Assembly (NCBI GenBank): GCA_001599915.1
Contig: BCIG01000023.1
Location: forward strand, 1-64,000
DNA length: 64,000 nt
Reading direction: 5' to 3'
Source: Symbiotaphrina buchneri
Lineage: Eukaryota > Ascomycota > Symbiotaphrinales > Symbiotaphrinaceae
Positions within the stretch are counted from its first letter, which is position 1. Each line of letters opens with the position of its first letter. The translations under genes were made by a program, and so were the position numbers. Positions 30,975 through 41,823 of the stretch are shown here, in pieces. Under the pieces are notes generated by a model that ran no database searches, was not told the DNA's origin, and saw only the letters and a program-made list of their open reading frames with translations.

Positions 30975-32063
30975 ATGGCTTGGTTCACTGAGGGAGCCAG
31001 TGTGCCTCCCGCTCTACAACAGCTCGGAGGAGACCTCCCGCCAGCTGTTGCTTCCCTTCTCCTCGCCGTATTACTCCTCTACCTTTCGATCTACGTCAGT
31101 CTGCGCGGGCATCGTACAGCCTACAAGCTGTTGACCCTATGTGCGCTCGCGGCTTTCGTCTTCTGCCATTATGCGACGCCAATTCGCTGTGGGCCTGTTC
31201 GCAGTCTCCAAGCTTTCACCAGTATTGCTCGCCCCGTGTCAAACATACCTTCTAGCAGTCCTTTTGCTAACGAGGCGCGTGCTACAGTTGCCATTGCCAC
31301 CATGAAGCTCCTGGACGTCTTCGTGCGGTACGACAACTTCCCCAAGTACACCGCTGGGGATCCTCCTACGCCCGCATTACTCGCCCTGATCATCTTGACG
31401 GAACTACGGTATGAGTCGTTTACTCCGAACCAGATTCGCGTGAAGAGGGACGCCGAGAACTTCTCCGAGCCTATACAGCTAGCTATTCACATCGGCATCT
31501 TCTGTGTCCTGCAGGCCCTGCCACAGACCATCCCTACGATCCTGGCGTATGAGGTGCTCGTGGCCATCTACGTCGTCTGGACCATCTTACAGCAGGTCCT
31601 ACGCTATAAGACCAGCCCCGCCCTCTTTGGTCCGCTCTACATGGCAGATAGCCTCACGGGGTTTTGGAGTGGGACTTGGCACAATGCGTTTGCGTCTCCG
31701 TGCGCCACCTTGGCGTATCTGCCCGTCCGTAACCTCCTGAGGCGGATAGGGGTGCCGGTTGCCATCGCCAAAGCATTAGGAGTGGTAGCAGCATTTGCCT
31801 TGATGGGCGCCTTTCACGTGTATGCTCTGGTTCCTATTGTGCCGAAAAGGGGCTTGATTCGTGTTATGGTCTTCTTTGTGCTGAATGGTGTTGCTGCTGT
31901 CGGGGAGGCCGCCATCTGGGGCGAGCAAAAACACTGGGTCCGAGCGGTGTTGGCCTGGTCCTTCGAAACTGCCCTTGCATCATGGACTGTCATGGCTTTG
32001 AACATCCCGGCTGGCCTAACAAATGTTCGGTGGGAGACTTTTTGCGAATGGCGGACAGATTAG
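30975..32063 (+). CDS. Wax-synthase-like membrane O-acyltransferase
   Basis: Single exon, 362 residues. Hydrophobic segments recur along the chain (PAVASLLLAVLLLYLSIYV; LLTLCALAAFVFCHY; ILAYEVLVAIYVVWTIL; ALGVVAAFALMGAFHVYALV; VMVFFVLNGVAAVG; VLAWSFETALASWTVMAL), about seven to eight membrane spans. The motif LTGFWSGTWHNAF matches the FW...RWH-type box of fungal wax synthase/MBOAT_2 proteins, and the following GAFHVYAL supplies the second conserved histidine. Known relatives acylate long-chain alcohols or secondary metabolites such as trichothecenes and aurofusarin-type products. No polyketide or terpene synthase lies nearby, so a lipid role is at least as likely. It shares a promoter with the peroxisomal lyase, which may indicate common regulation; that is inference. 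Confidence 0.85.
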   Translation: MAWFTEGASVPPALQQLGGDLPPAVASLLLAVLLLYLSIYVSLRGHRTAYKLLTLCALAAFVFCHYATPIRCGPVRSLQAFTSIARPVSNIPSSSPFANEARATVAIATMKLLDVFVRYDNFPKYTAGDPPTPALLALIILTELRYESFTPNQIRVKRDAENFSEPIQLAIHIGIFCVLQALPQTIPTILAYEVLVAIYVVWTILQQVLRYKTSPALFGPLYMADSLTGFWSGTWHNAFASPCATLAYLPVRNLLRRIGVPVAIAKALGVVAAFALMGAFHVYALVPIVPKRGLIRVMVFFVLNGVAAVGEAAIWGEQKHWVRAVLAWSFETALASWTVMALNIPAGLTNVRWETFCEWRTD

Positions 32064-35000
32064 ATCGCCTGTGCAGATAGCAACATGAGCATTGACAGAA
32101 AGATCAGCATATTTCTTCATTATACATCCTCGCATATCTTAGGACCGTCCTCAATGACAGAACTCGAAACAGAAATTTCACCCTCCCTATTTGCATTGAG
32201 AATGTATGTCAAAGCAGCGTTAAGGTTAAAACAGGAAAGTGAACGAGTGGCGCTGATGCCGGGACCTCCACCGCTCAGGCACCGTACAACCGTTGTTTCA
32301 GAGAGCAACGGCTGGACTTGTCTAGACACAAGTCAGGGGCAGGAGGCCGCTCTCGCCCCTGCTGTACGCCGAAGAAGCGCTGGACGGAGTTAGGAGATAC
32401 GAAGGACGCTTAAAAGGGTCGGTGTATCTCAACCAACCGGATCCTTCCCAGCGATGAAGGACAGAGGCCCACGGCGTACCATGGATGAGACAAAAGGCAC
32501 AGACAGCAGCCTAGATCTGATCGATCTCTGTGGGATCGCGGAGAAGCCTCAACAACCAAGCGCAACCATGCCCGATCTCCTGCATCCGATCCATGTCTAT
32601 AGATGTGAGAATAAGCGCCATCAAGGGTCTAGACAAACGAAGGCTCGACCCCTGAACAAAAATGCATGAAAAAAAAGTTTGAGACCGTTAAGGAGAAGTG
32701 CATGATCTGACCAGGATCAGACGCATAGAAAAATGAGCCAGGCCGTTCGCCGGTCAAACGGCAGTAGATCTCCGGCGCACGAGCCAGGTGTCAATGTTAG
32801 TTTGAGGACAGACCGCACGGAGAAGAGAGCTGTGGGCTGATCCACTGGAACCTGTCCAAGATTTGTCACAGCAGATATTCGGCGTGTTGATTGAGCCAGG
32901 GTCAGTGACAGTTTGTGTCCCCTTGGATTGCGTTGCGAAATGCGTGTGGTGGGACAATTGATTTGTGTGCAAGGGCAATATTAGTATTGATGCAGGTACA
33001 GCTTTGCAAACTCAATCTTGTGATCCAGCAATATTAGCTCAAGGGGTAGAAGATCTGAGATTTTCCGTAAGAGGCTCGATAAATGGAACTGCAGAACTTG
33101 AATTTGATGATGTTAAGCCACAACGGCCTCAAACACGCTACGAGATGGGGATGCGCGCTTTGCAGATGTCATTGATGATGAGGGCATATTGTTCAAAGCA
33201 GAATATCAAGACAAGCGGATTTGGCGCAGGGCAGATCGTGTGTTACCCTGTAATGGTATGAACACAGCATAACGGCTACCGGCTTCTCTGTTCCAGTGAG
33301 CCAGTCAAGCCGCTGTAAAAGAAGGTATGACAAGATTCTGCGACACCCCGCAAACAGAGAACGTCCGGCTTGTACGACGGGCAAGGGGTAGTCACCAGAT
33401 TCATCCCATGGCGTTATGAGACTGTAGTAGAGAGGAGCAGAATGACTTCAACCACTGTAACTCGCAAGGGACATTGCTGGACGGAATGGATTAGCGGAGT
33501 GGAGTCGGATTCCTGGACGGACGATAACGGCATAGAACAAAGATAGCCAAATCTTGGAATGTGGATTTGCCGCGGCCGCTAGTTAATTCTCCTAGTTGCT
33601 TTTGTCTATCCTCACGTTTTCCATGAGAAAACTCAGACCCTGAACATCAACTTTTGAGTGGGCGTTGGCAGCCGGTTGCGGAAAGATAATGTGATGTGCA
33701 CGAGATGCTAAGCAAACATTGGTGGAGAAGCGTGCCTTGGAACAGAACGTGGAGCACCATGGACAACTACCTTAAGGTAGACATGGAATTTGAGAGGAAT
33801 GCCGACCGAAGATTGTACCTGCGTTAGTGAAAAGACCAACATACCTGCGATAAGGTCGTACTCCTACGCTCCTGTAGGCCATCTCTACCCGCATGCACTG
33901 TGCCACCTGGATAACCCCGTAAGCCATGGTCTAGACACCAGATCAGGGGAAAAGCGCAAAAGAGCGACAGTCAAGTGTGTTTAGGCTGAAATGTACGTGG
34001 TACGACGTATGCTCTCCCGGCAAGAATTGGTTTTTCTTGATCACATTATTTGAAATAATGGTGACGACTGTGGAACATTCATGGCTTGTGTGGAGTCGGA
34101 AAAGGGCCGGCGGAAGCTTGTGTGCTGTGGTGTGGCCGGAAGTAGTTGGCCCCAGTTTTCACGCTCATTCCGCCACGGAGAGTAACAGTGCGTATACAGA
34201 TGCCTCGATGATGATTCGTGCTTGTCGTTACTGAAGGCCTGTCATGGCGCAAACAGGCGCCCTGCCATGCCATTCCACTTGTCCATTTGACTTTCGAATT
34301 TAGTAGACTTCTGATAGCAGCGTGCGGTGATTGGGAACGAGCGGGCATAATCCAACCCCTTCAGCAAAGAAGTAGGCAGGTAAGATCACTCACAGATTTG
34401 GTGAATAATGACGAAACCTCAAAGCACAGCTGCACCACTTATTCAGTAGGGTATGGTACGCCGTACACTACGGTACTCCAGGAAGATGCTGTACCAGAAG
34501 TCCACTACAAATCGAAATTGCAACTTCCAGCAACCACCACTCCCACCACTCCACTGAAAGCGGCATCAAAACATACCACATTATTACCATAAGGTAGGTA
34601 CCTTAGAGATAGGGGAAATGTCCTTTGTACCGGACTACTTACCTGCTCCCTGCAGCTCGCAGGCCAGATGTCTGTGCAACAGAAGGGATACGTTGATGCT
34701 ACATACTTGACTTTATACCTTAAAAGAGTGAAGACACTCGGCCCCGCCTCGTTATCTGTTGCGGGTACGGAGAAACTGATTACAGATGGCTTACGTCGGA
34801 AGCAGTGTCGCATATCTCGACTTATGCGTACAAGAAAGGTAATCGATCTTGAATATGGGAGCTCGAGCCGCAAATTGCCTTAACACAGGAGGCAAAGGAG
34901 TCGATCGTGCTGCATTGTGCGACCGTGGCACCAGTCGCAGAAGTGAAAGACAAACGGCGCAGAATAGAATCCCATTGGAAGAGCGCACAGCAGCAGGATG

Positions 35001-37251
35001 GGTGCGCTGTGCAGACGTTGGATCTGCGCTTTCAATGGACAAAAAGGGCGATATCCGGCTACAGTTGTGGGGTTATCGGGCCGTGCCTGTCGCCTCTTTG
35101 CGGGAATATTGTTGGAATAATCGCACATAAGTTACGGACCTACAAATTGTCGCCTTCCTTGCATAGTGCCGACCAACAATTTGTCAAATACGAGTATGTA
35201 CTTGTACGCGTACGTCGAACTGCCCTGAGTTTAACAATTAGCTGCGAGTGTATGACTTAACCTTCCTAGGATCAAACTTACCGGATTCCCGGTCACTCGA
35301 GGGTCGAAATTCTCCTTAGTCGCGTTGTACTATCGCGTTTCCAGGAATCGACGCAGCTATTCCCCTCACCACGACGCTGATCAGTCCCCGATGCGAGCGA
35401 TTGCGAATGATCACGGGGGCACCCTGACTTCCTTTCACATGCTGTTCGGTCCGGCGGAATTTTCCCGTTCGTAATGATGTGTCGGGTCTGACTGACCGGT
35501 CTCAGAGATACTTGGATCCTGTACAAATACTTTGACCTAACAACGGACTATATTCGAAGCTATACCATTGCACGGTAATTGTCAAGTACGATAATAATAA
35601 TCTTAATGGACGTCGAGCGGCGTCTTACGCTCTCAATCTCTTACCTTGCCTTAGGTAAGGAACGAGCACCTTACTGTGTTCCCTCACGGCGGGCCTTTGT
35701 GGGGACCTCGGCTTCTTTGACCCCCTGGGCGCTGACTGGTGGAGACAGCGAGTGCGCGGGAAGCGGCTTGAGCCAGGGGCTTCACCCGTCCCGGTTTAGG
35801 GCAGGATACCCACGTGAAGATAGGGTGCATCGGGTCGGCAAGGATCAACAACCGTGGACATGTGGAAAATCCATGCTCTAACCCTTTCGTGCACTAGAAC
35901 CAGATCCGGCCCTGCTGAGTGCTGCCTTTTGCGCAAGTCTCCCTCTCGCTCTGTTTCTTTGTTTGCGCCAGGCTCTCGCCCGTCTGCCAAACCCAGCGCA
36001 GCGCGCGGTGAGATAAAGGACATTTGCGTTAGGAACGAGTACCCGATAAGCAGGTACCTTATACTGAGCCATCTTACCAAGGGAAGCCTTACTACGGAGT
36101 ATGGGAGTTATCCAACAATGGACCTCTCACTTTTTGGCATCCGAACGTCGTGCATCTATTCGAACCCTTGACAATCGCGGCCAACCACTGTCTTCAGAGC
36201 CGTCCTGGCAAGCTCACGACGTGAGAATGACTGGACTTCCTGTATGGCTGTCCGCGTTTGCAGCAGCGAGATCTAGATAGCTGGGTGTAACTGATTCCCC
36301 AACCTTCAGCGCAGGTACGAGTACTAAATAAAAGTGGCACTAAAAGTAACCTACAGCATCTGTGCCTCGGAGAATGGCGACACTCTCCCGAGCAAAAAAG
36401 CGTGTTGATTAAAGCAAGAAATTCTCAATGCAAGGTGCTATTTAACGTTCCCTTCCGGACAAGGTCAAGTCTCGTCTTTCAAGAGTCCGCCGCGACTTGC
36501 GACAGCACTGCAAGGCCTGTAGCTGTGACCTATCCCAGATCCGATACTGTTCTTAAGGCACTTGTAACTAGCGGTGCCTGTCCTTAAGGTATGCTGGTAG
36601 AGTACACCTACTCCGTACCTGGAAGAGGTACTCGGTGGCTTCTCCACGCTTAACTGGACCTTCTGTCATTTTGCTCAGGCTACGATTATCCGTAAAGGCA
36701 AGGCACCAGTACCTTGTTCTTGATACATTCTTTTTAATGCACAGTTGATGAAGTGCGTGCTTCATCTAGGCCTACTGCCAAACTAATCTTTGCCAATGAA
36801 CAACTTACCTTAGTATTTGAGGGACAGACCGCAACAGAGAAAGGCTTCACGTTAGGCCTAGGAACAGGCTTTGATTCTCTTTAGTCAAAGAAGGAAAGCG
36901 TCGGCCTCGGGGCTTGCATTTTACTGTATCGTTTTAGGCTCATTAAAGGGTGTGCGACCCGCGGGTACAGTATTAGCTACAAGCCAAAGATCGGCGCACT
37001 GTTCCCCATGACTGAGTGCGTCCCCTGTAAAACGAGTACCCAACCCGTGAAAGAGGTATGCGCGAGGTACCTGCCAACCAGACCTTACCTCAGGTACCTT
37101 TGCCTTGCTGCTCTGTGCAAGTCTCCCGTATCCTGTACTTACAGCTCGTAGTCGTTGACTAATAAATGCAGGTAAGCCACCCTACCGTCCACCGGTCGTC
37201 CTTGACTCTGACAAAATCTTAATCCAAAGCGTCTCTGGCGCAGGATAAGAC
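32064..37251. other. Gene-poor island
   Basis: More than 5 kb with no gene I can support on either strand; ORFs are short, overlapping and without motifs. The right part (33.7-37.1 kb) is studded with short perfect palindromes built on AAGGTA/TACCTT: CTACCTTAAGGTAG at 33767-33780, AAGGTA-GG-TACCTT at 34591-34604, CTTACC...GGTAAG at 35640-35659, AGGTACCT at 36052, 37065 and 37092, and CCTTAAGG at 36582. A NotI-type GCGGCCGC lies near 33572. I find no terminal repeats or transposase-like frame, but an old decayed element cannot be excluded. Confidence 0.6.
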
Positions 37252-38718
37252 GTGCGAGACAAGAAAGGTACCAAACAGCGCATCCGTCCATCAGGCACTT
37301 TGGTGGAATCGTGGTGGTGGCTCTCCCACGCGCTACTAAAGAAGAGGGAACTTGTCCCCTTCCAGCGAATGACTGCCGCACTCGCTCTTCACCAGATCCC
37401 CAGGGCACACGCCTGTGCTTGCACTGATCGATCTGGCCCGACCGTCATTGTGCTCTCCTCCAACATCACTCCACTGCCATACAAAATCGCCGGGCAGTCC
37501 AACATTCGGTGCAGTTGCAGTAGCAATTTCACGGCTTGCGTTGTGCAACGGTCCGCCGAGTCGAAGTCTGGTCATCCCTACCGTCCGACTGCCACAGATT
37601 ACTATCTGTATCCCCCGCACAACCATATTCGAATCCCAGCAGCCGTCCGGGTTTCCCTGTGCCAATCTGCAAGCAGCACATCTGTAACGCTGCAACGCGA
37701 TCCAATTGGCTCACATTGGCCACCGCTTTATTCCTCTCACAATTCGTCCCATATTCTACGGGCTTCGTGGTCCATTGCGTCCTACTGCATCGAGTCGGAG
37801 CCGCCTTACGATCATCGTTATTCTGGACTTGGGAGCCCATAGCCTAGACAGAGTGGGAAAGGGCAAACGGCAGGAATTCTACAGCGTTGGATCAGTCCTA
37901 ACAGCAGGTCTAGCAGCCGTTGTGGGCAGACTTCGTCGGACGAATACATTTTGAGAGAAAATCCCGTGTTGCGCAACACCTATGGGTCTCGTCGGCCCAG
38001 TGTTGCCACGTCCATGACATCTTCCTTATACACTACTGATTCGCGGCTGCCTGCGGGTCAAAGACGTCTTGATGACTCTGGTAGGTGGCTTTCTTATTCT
38101 ATTAATGATCTCCTGGCTTATCAGTGATACAGAGCTTCCAGATGTCCACCATCATCAGCTGCAAAACAAACAGCTTACCAACTTGATGGATGATGATGAC
38201 GACGAGGGGCATGGTGGAAACATGCCATATAGCCGGACCCCTGAGCTTCGTGTCTCACACAAGCTGGCAGAGCGTAAGCGCAGATCCGAGATGAAGAATC
38301 TAATGGAAGAACTCCGTGGACGTCTACCGAATACGCAGGGCGGCAAGTCCAGCAAATGGGAGACTTTGACCAGAGGTAGGCCTACAGACATCCCGTGCCA
38401 AGAGCATCACGCTGACTTTCTGAAGCAATCGATTACATTAAAGCAATCGAAGCTCAAAACTCTGGCCTGCGGCGGGAGTTACAAAGAGCGCAGATTGAGG
38501 CCAGCGATGCACATATGCTTCGTCAAGAGAATAGCCACTTGCAACACGAACTGCAATTGCTCCGTCAGCAGGCGCAGCAAGGAGGCCAGGCCCCGGTTTA
38601 CCACTCCCAGACTCAATTCACCGGTCACGATGGCATGCCACGTACGCTTCCTCCCTTACCGAGTCACCGGGCGCCAGTATCTTCCATGCAAGGTGTGCAG
38701 TACGGGGCACAGCGTTAA
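37252..38718 (+). pseudogene. bHLH (possibly leucine-zipper) transcription factor, damaged or mis-sequenced
   Basis: The C-terminal part is clear: exons 38125-38375 and 38426-38718 joined by a 50-bp intron (phase 1). They encode [27 protein letters not shown]..., a basic region with the H-x3-E-x3-R pattern that reads CACGTG, then a loop, helix 2 ([19 protein letters not shown]) and a leucine-zipper-like helix ([27 protein letters not shown]). Upstream, the frame to 38084 joins through a 40-bp intron (weak donor GTGGCT, 38085-38124). It reads ENPVLRNTYGSRRPS and [16 protein letters not shown], like the exon before the bHLH in Aspergillus-type proteins. That frame continues left to about 37252 but has an in-frame TAG at 37840-37842 after PPYDHRYSGLGSP. 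A 204-residue protein from the ATG at 38014 remains possible. Confidence 0.65.
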
Positions 38719-39872
38719 ATGACCGGTCTTTCGTCATTCACTGCACCCGCAGTACGCTCATCTACATGTCCACGTAGCATTAATCTTGCCCAGCCGCTCG
38801 GGCAGCACACATTTGCGTACTGTGCACAAGCAGTACTTGCACAATCACAATTGTACTATTAAAGCTTCCAAACCTCCTTTTCTTCGGTGGACGCTAGACT
38901 GCGGCAGAATGTTCTTCAGCAAAAGCTCTAGCGCTTGGTGGAAAGACTACTATCCTACTTACAGCATTCCGTCCCTTATCTGCGGCTGGCTTTTTGGCTT
39001 ATATACCATATCAACGTTGCTCCAGCGCCTTGCTTTGCCCAAACGGCTAATCTCAACCGCGCTTCGTGTTTCAGGAGTCAGCTTAGGTCGACATCATTCA
39101 ACTGGGTTCGAAAGTTGGCCTCAGGGTCAAGTGATGTTGGGAGCTGATTGCGAGCACGGGGACGCACGTATACGCGCGGACTGGCGGAAGCTACTCTTTC
39201 CGTCAGACCGTCTTCTGTCTGTATCATGATGGACGACCACGGAAGGAGATACCCAAATGCATTTTCTTTTATGAATTATCGAAACGTCTTATCCATCTTA
39301 CTGCTTACACTCGGGGTTGGGTTCCTGCATTGCTTTGTCTGCTTTGTGTCCTTGTGACTTTCCTGTACATGGGGTCCCGCTGCTTCGCTATGTGCGCCGG
39401 CTGGGGTAGCGCTGATTGCGCTTTGCTTTTGGAGTATAGGAGAGAATCGATGGAGGGTTGGCAGTAGTACGGCTCTGCCCTTGCTGGTGATCGCTATATA
39501 CTCGGCAACCTCTGTATGGGCGTCCGCCTTGGACTGTGGTCCCGGGAAGGTTGGCGTCGGGTTGTCCGAGTCTGGCCATATACTGCTATATGGTGTCTGC
39601 ATGCTTGGCTAAGTGTCTTGCTGAATGCTGGCTGGATGGCAGCTAGCTGTGCGACTCCGCCTGCTGTTGGTGGGCGGAATAAAGCAGGCACCGTCAAGGC
39701 TATTGAGGACATAAGCATCCAATCTGACGAGATGATACGAATTGCATCTTTGCTCCTGCTGTGACATTCCTCTTTTGACTCGTTAGATCAGCTCTATATT
39801 ACCTGACATCTATATATCTACGCCATAGCCCCTGGCCTATGCCCCATCCTCGCGGATTATACGGTCTCTTCT
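38719..39872. other. Intergenic with short hydrophobic reading frames
   Basis: About 1.15 kb between the bHLH gene and the threonine aldolase. Plus-strand frames at 38880-39230, 39270-39360 and 39400-39760 encode hydrophobic, membrane-like stretches in different frames (VPSLICGWLFGL-like, LLLTLGVGFLHCFVCFVSL, LPLLVIAIYSATSVW). They do not join into a convincing gene. A relic of a membrane protein is possible. Confidence 0.4.
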
Positions 39873-41183
39873 TCAGTAGGGTACCCCGCCGTTCTCTTTA
39901 TCTTTTGCATCCTCGCCCACATTCCGCACCGTCTTGTCCGACGACGCCGGCTTCTGTCCGCTCTTCCCACTCAGCACATCCTCCATCAACGCCTCCAATG
40001 CCTCCACCGCTCTATCGCTGATCTGATGATGGACCACAATCCTGCCGCCTCCAAGCGTCAACCTCTTCTCCTTCCCCGCAGCACCCCATTCAGCCGCACT
40101 GATACCCGCAGCGTCCAGATCCAGCCAGAGCATGTTCGTCTGGGCGCCGCCGCCACGCACGAAGGGCCCGCCGAGGCTCTCCCACTTCCGCGCCAGGCGG
40201 AGGGCCTTCTCATGACAGCGTCTTAGGACCGCGCCCTCGCCCGCGAGGAAGTTTTCCTGAACAGCCACGGTGGCCGGGCACGAGATGAAGCCGGCCTGGC
40301 GCAGGCCCGCGCCGAGCATCTTGCGCAGCCAGCGGGCGCGCGTGATGAACTCCTCGTCGCCGACGATGATGCTGCCGATGGGCGCGCCCAGGCCCTTGCT
40401 GAAGCACAGGCTGACCGAGTCGCACAGGCTGGCGTACGCGGCTAGCCCTTCGGCCGCCGTCGCAAAGGACCCCGGGATCTGCGCCGCCACGGCTTCCCAG
40501 AGCCGCGCGCCGTCCATGTGCAGCTTGACGTGCGGGTGCTCGGCGCGCAGGAACTCGGAGATCCGTCGCACCTCTTCTAGAGGCATGATGGCGCCACCGA
40601 GCGTGTTTTCGAGGCAGACTATCTTTGTCGGACAGCTGTGCACGTCGTGCCCGAAGGAGCCCGCGGCTCGCACGTCTTCAACGGTGAGGTAGTCTCCGTT
40701 CTTGGGCGTCACGGGCACGGCCATCACGCCGCTGATTGCGGAGGCAGCGCCGGCTTCGTAGCCGATGATGTGTGCGCGAGCATCGCAGAGGATGGAGTGT
40801 GGAGGGCCGTGGAGATGCGCGCTGATGCACAGCTGGTTGCCTTGAGTGCCAGAGGTGACTAAGAGGGCTGCAGGGTGGCCGGTGAGCTTAGAGACCAGGT
40901 TCTCGAGAGCGCTGGTGGGCGAGGATTCGCCGTAGACGTCGTCGCCTTGGACGGACAGGGTGATTGAGGCAGCCATGGACGGAGTCGGATGCGTGATTGT
41001 GTCGCCTGCAATGAATACATGTCAGCACTGGGTGCGCCTGATAGCGGAGTCTGGGTAGGACATACTCCTGAAGTCCGTCGAAGATGGTAGGGGATCCGCC
41101 CATGCCTTGGGCGTCGGGGGCACCTCAACGCCATCTTTTGACGGTTTTATAGAAGCTTCAAAGGGGATCGCCGAAGGAGCCAT
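39873..41183 (-). CDS. GLY1: L-threonine/L-allo-threonine aldolase
   Basis: Exons 41066-41183 and 39873-41005, intron of 60 bp; 416 residues. PLP enzyme that splits threonine to glycine and acetaldehyde. The splice creates the conserved N-terminus TDFRSDTITHPTPSM, followed by QGDDVYGE, an S/TGTQGNQ phosphate-cup segment, NTLGGAIMPL, KLHMDGARLWEA (Asp that holds the pyridine nitrogen) and SVSLCFSKGLGAPIGSI, where K243 is the Schiff-base lysine. The C-terminal extension after the fold is polar. The frame stays open upstream of the chosen ATG for over 100 codons (to 41510) and contains Arg/Ser-rich, acid-poor sequence that could be a mitochondrial presequence or merely 5' UTR. The coding region is GC-rich (over 60% in places), unlike the flanks. 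Role in glycine supply is family knowledge. Confidence 0.94.
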
Positions 41184-41823
41184 TGTTGCTGTAGTTCTCC
41201 GCGTAGTCCTTCTACAGTATATCCTTGAATAATTTCGCCGCTGCTTTGTACGATCGAGAGAACTCGTAGATATGGTTCGCCGGTGGCAGTTGTTGCTCAA
41301 AGCTTGAAGCTGACACGAGAAACTTGGACCTGCGATCAGTGAGCGCTTGCCGCGAATTTTGGCCGAATACTGGCCAGATGGAAAGATTACCGACAGACCT
41401 GGGACTATTTTCAAGGTATAGGAGCGCAAGAAGAGATTTGCCATGCCCAATTGAAGGGATCCGGAGCGCTGTGACTCGAAATGGAAGGTGATGAGGGGCA
41501 CATACGGCACGCCTTATCGATACGATAAGATAAGACGTGAGCCCTCCTCGCCGTGATCGACCACGGAGGTGTCAAGATAGCCGAAGAAATGGCATATGCA
41601 GTGAGATTCATCGGCGAGAATACGTCATGGGCATTCGGATAATTCTTATTTATTTCTTTTCTTAAGCAGGTGGGCAAGGGGGGTTGCTTCCATTCAGTCA
41701 GGGGCGTGCATCAGGGGCAGATCTGCCAGCTCCCGTATCTGTTTTGCTAACAAGAGAGCGGATTCACGTCATGATGAATGTTATATCACCATTGTAGGAG
41801 CATACACTGTATCCAGAGACTCT
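41184..41823. other. Intergenic between aldolase and coiled-coil protein genes
   Basis: About 640 bp. It holds the aldolase promoter or 5' UTR (with an in-frame upstream extension to about 41510) and the 3' flank of the gene at 41824. No further gene seen. Confidence 0.45.

Noticed and set aside
36150-36180. ATTCGAACCC as a possible minus-strand tRNA B-box
   Set aside because: No T-stem pairing and no cloverleaf around it.
32064-39872. Gene-poor island as a transposon or secondary-metabolite cluster
   Set aside because: No terminal repeats, transposase, reverse transcriptase, PKS, NRPS or terpene synthase signal could be read on either strand.
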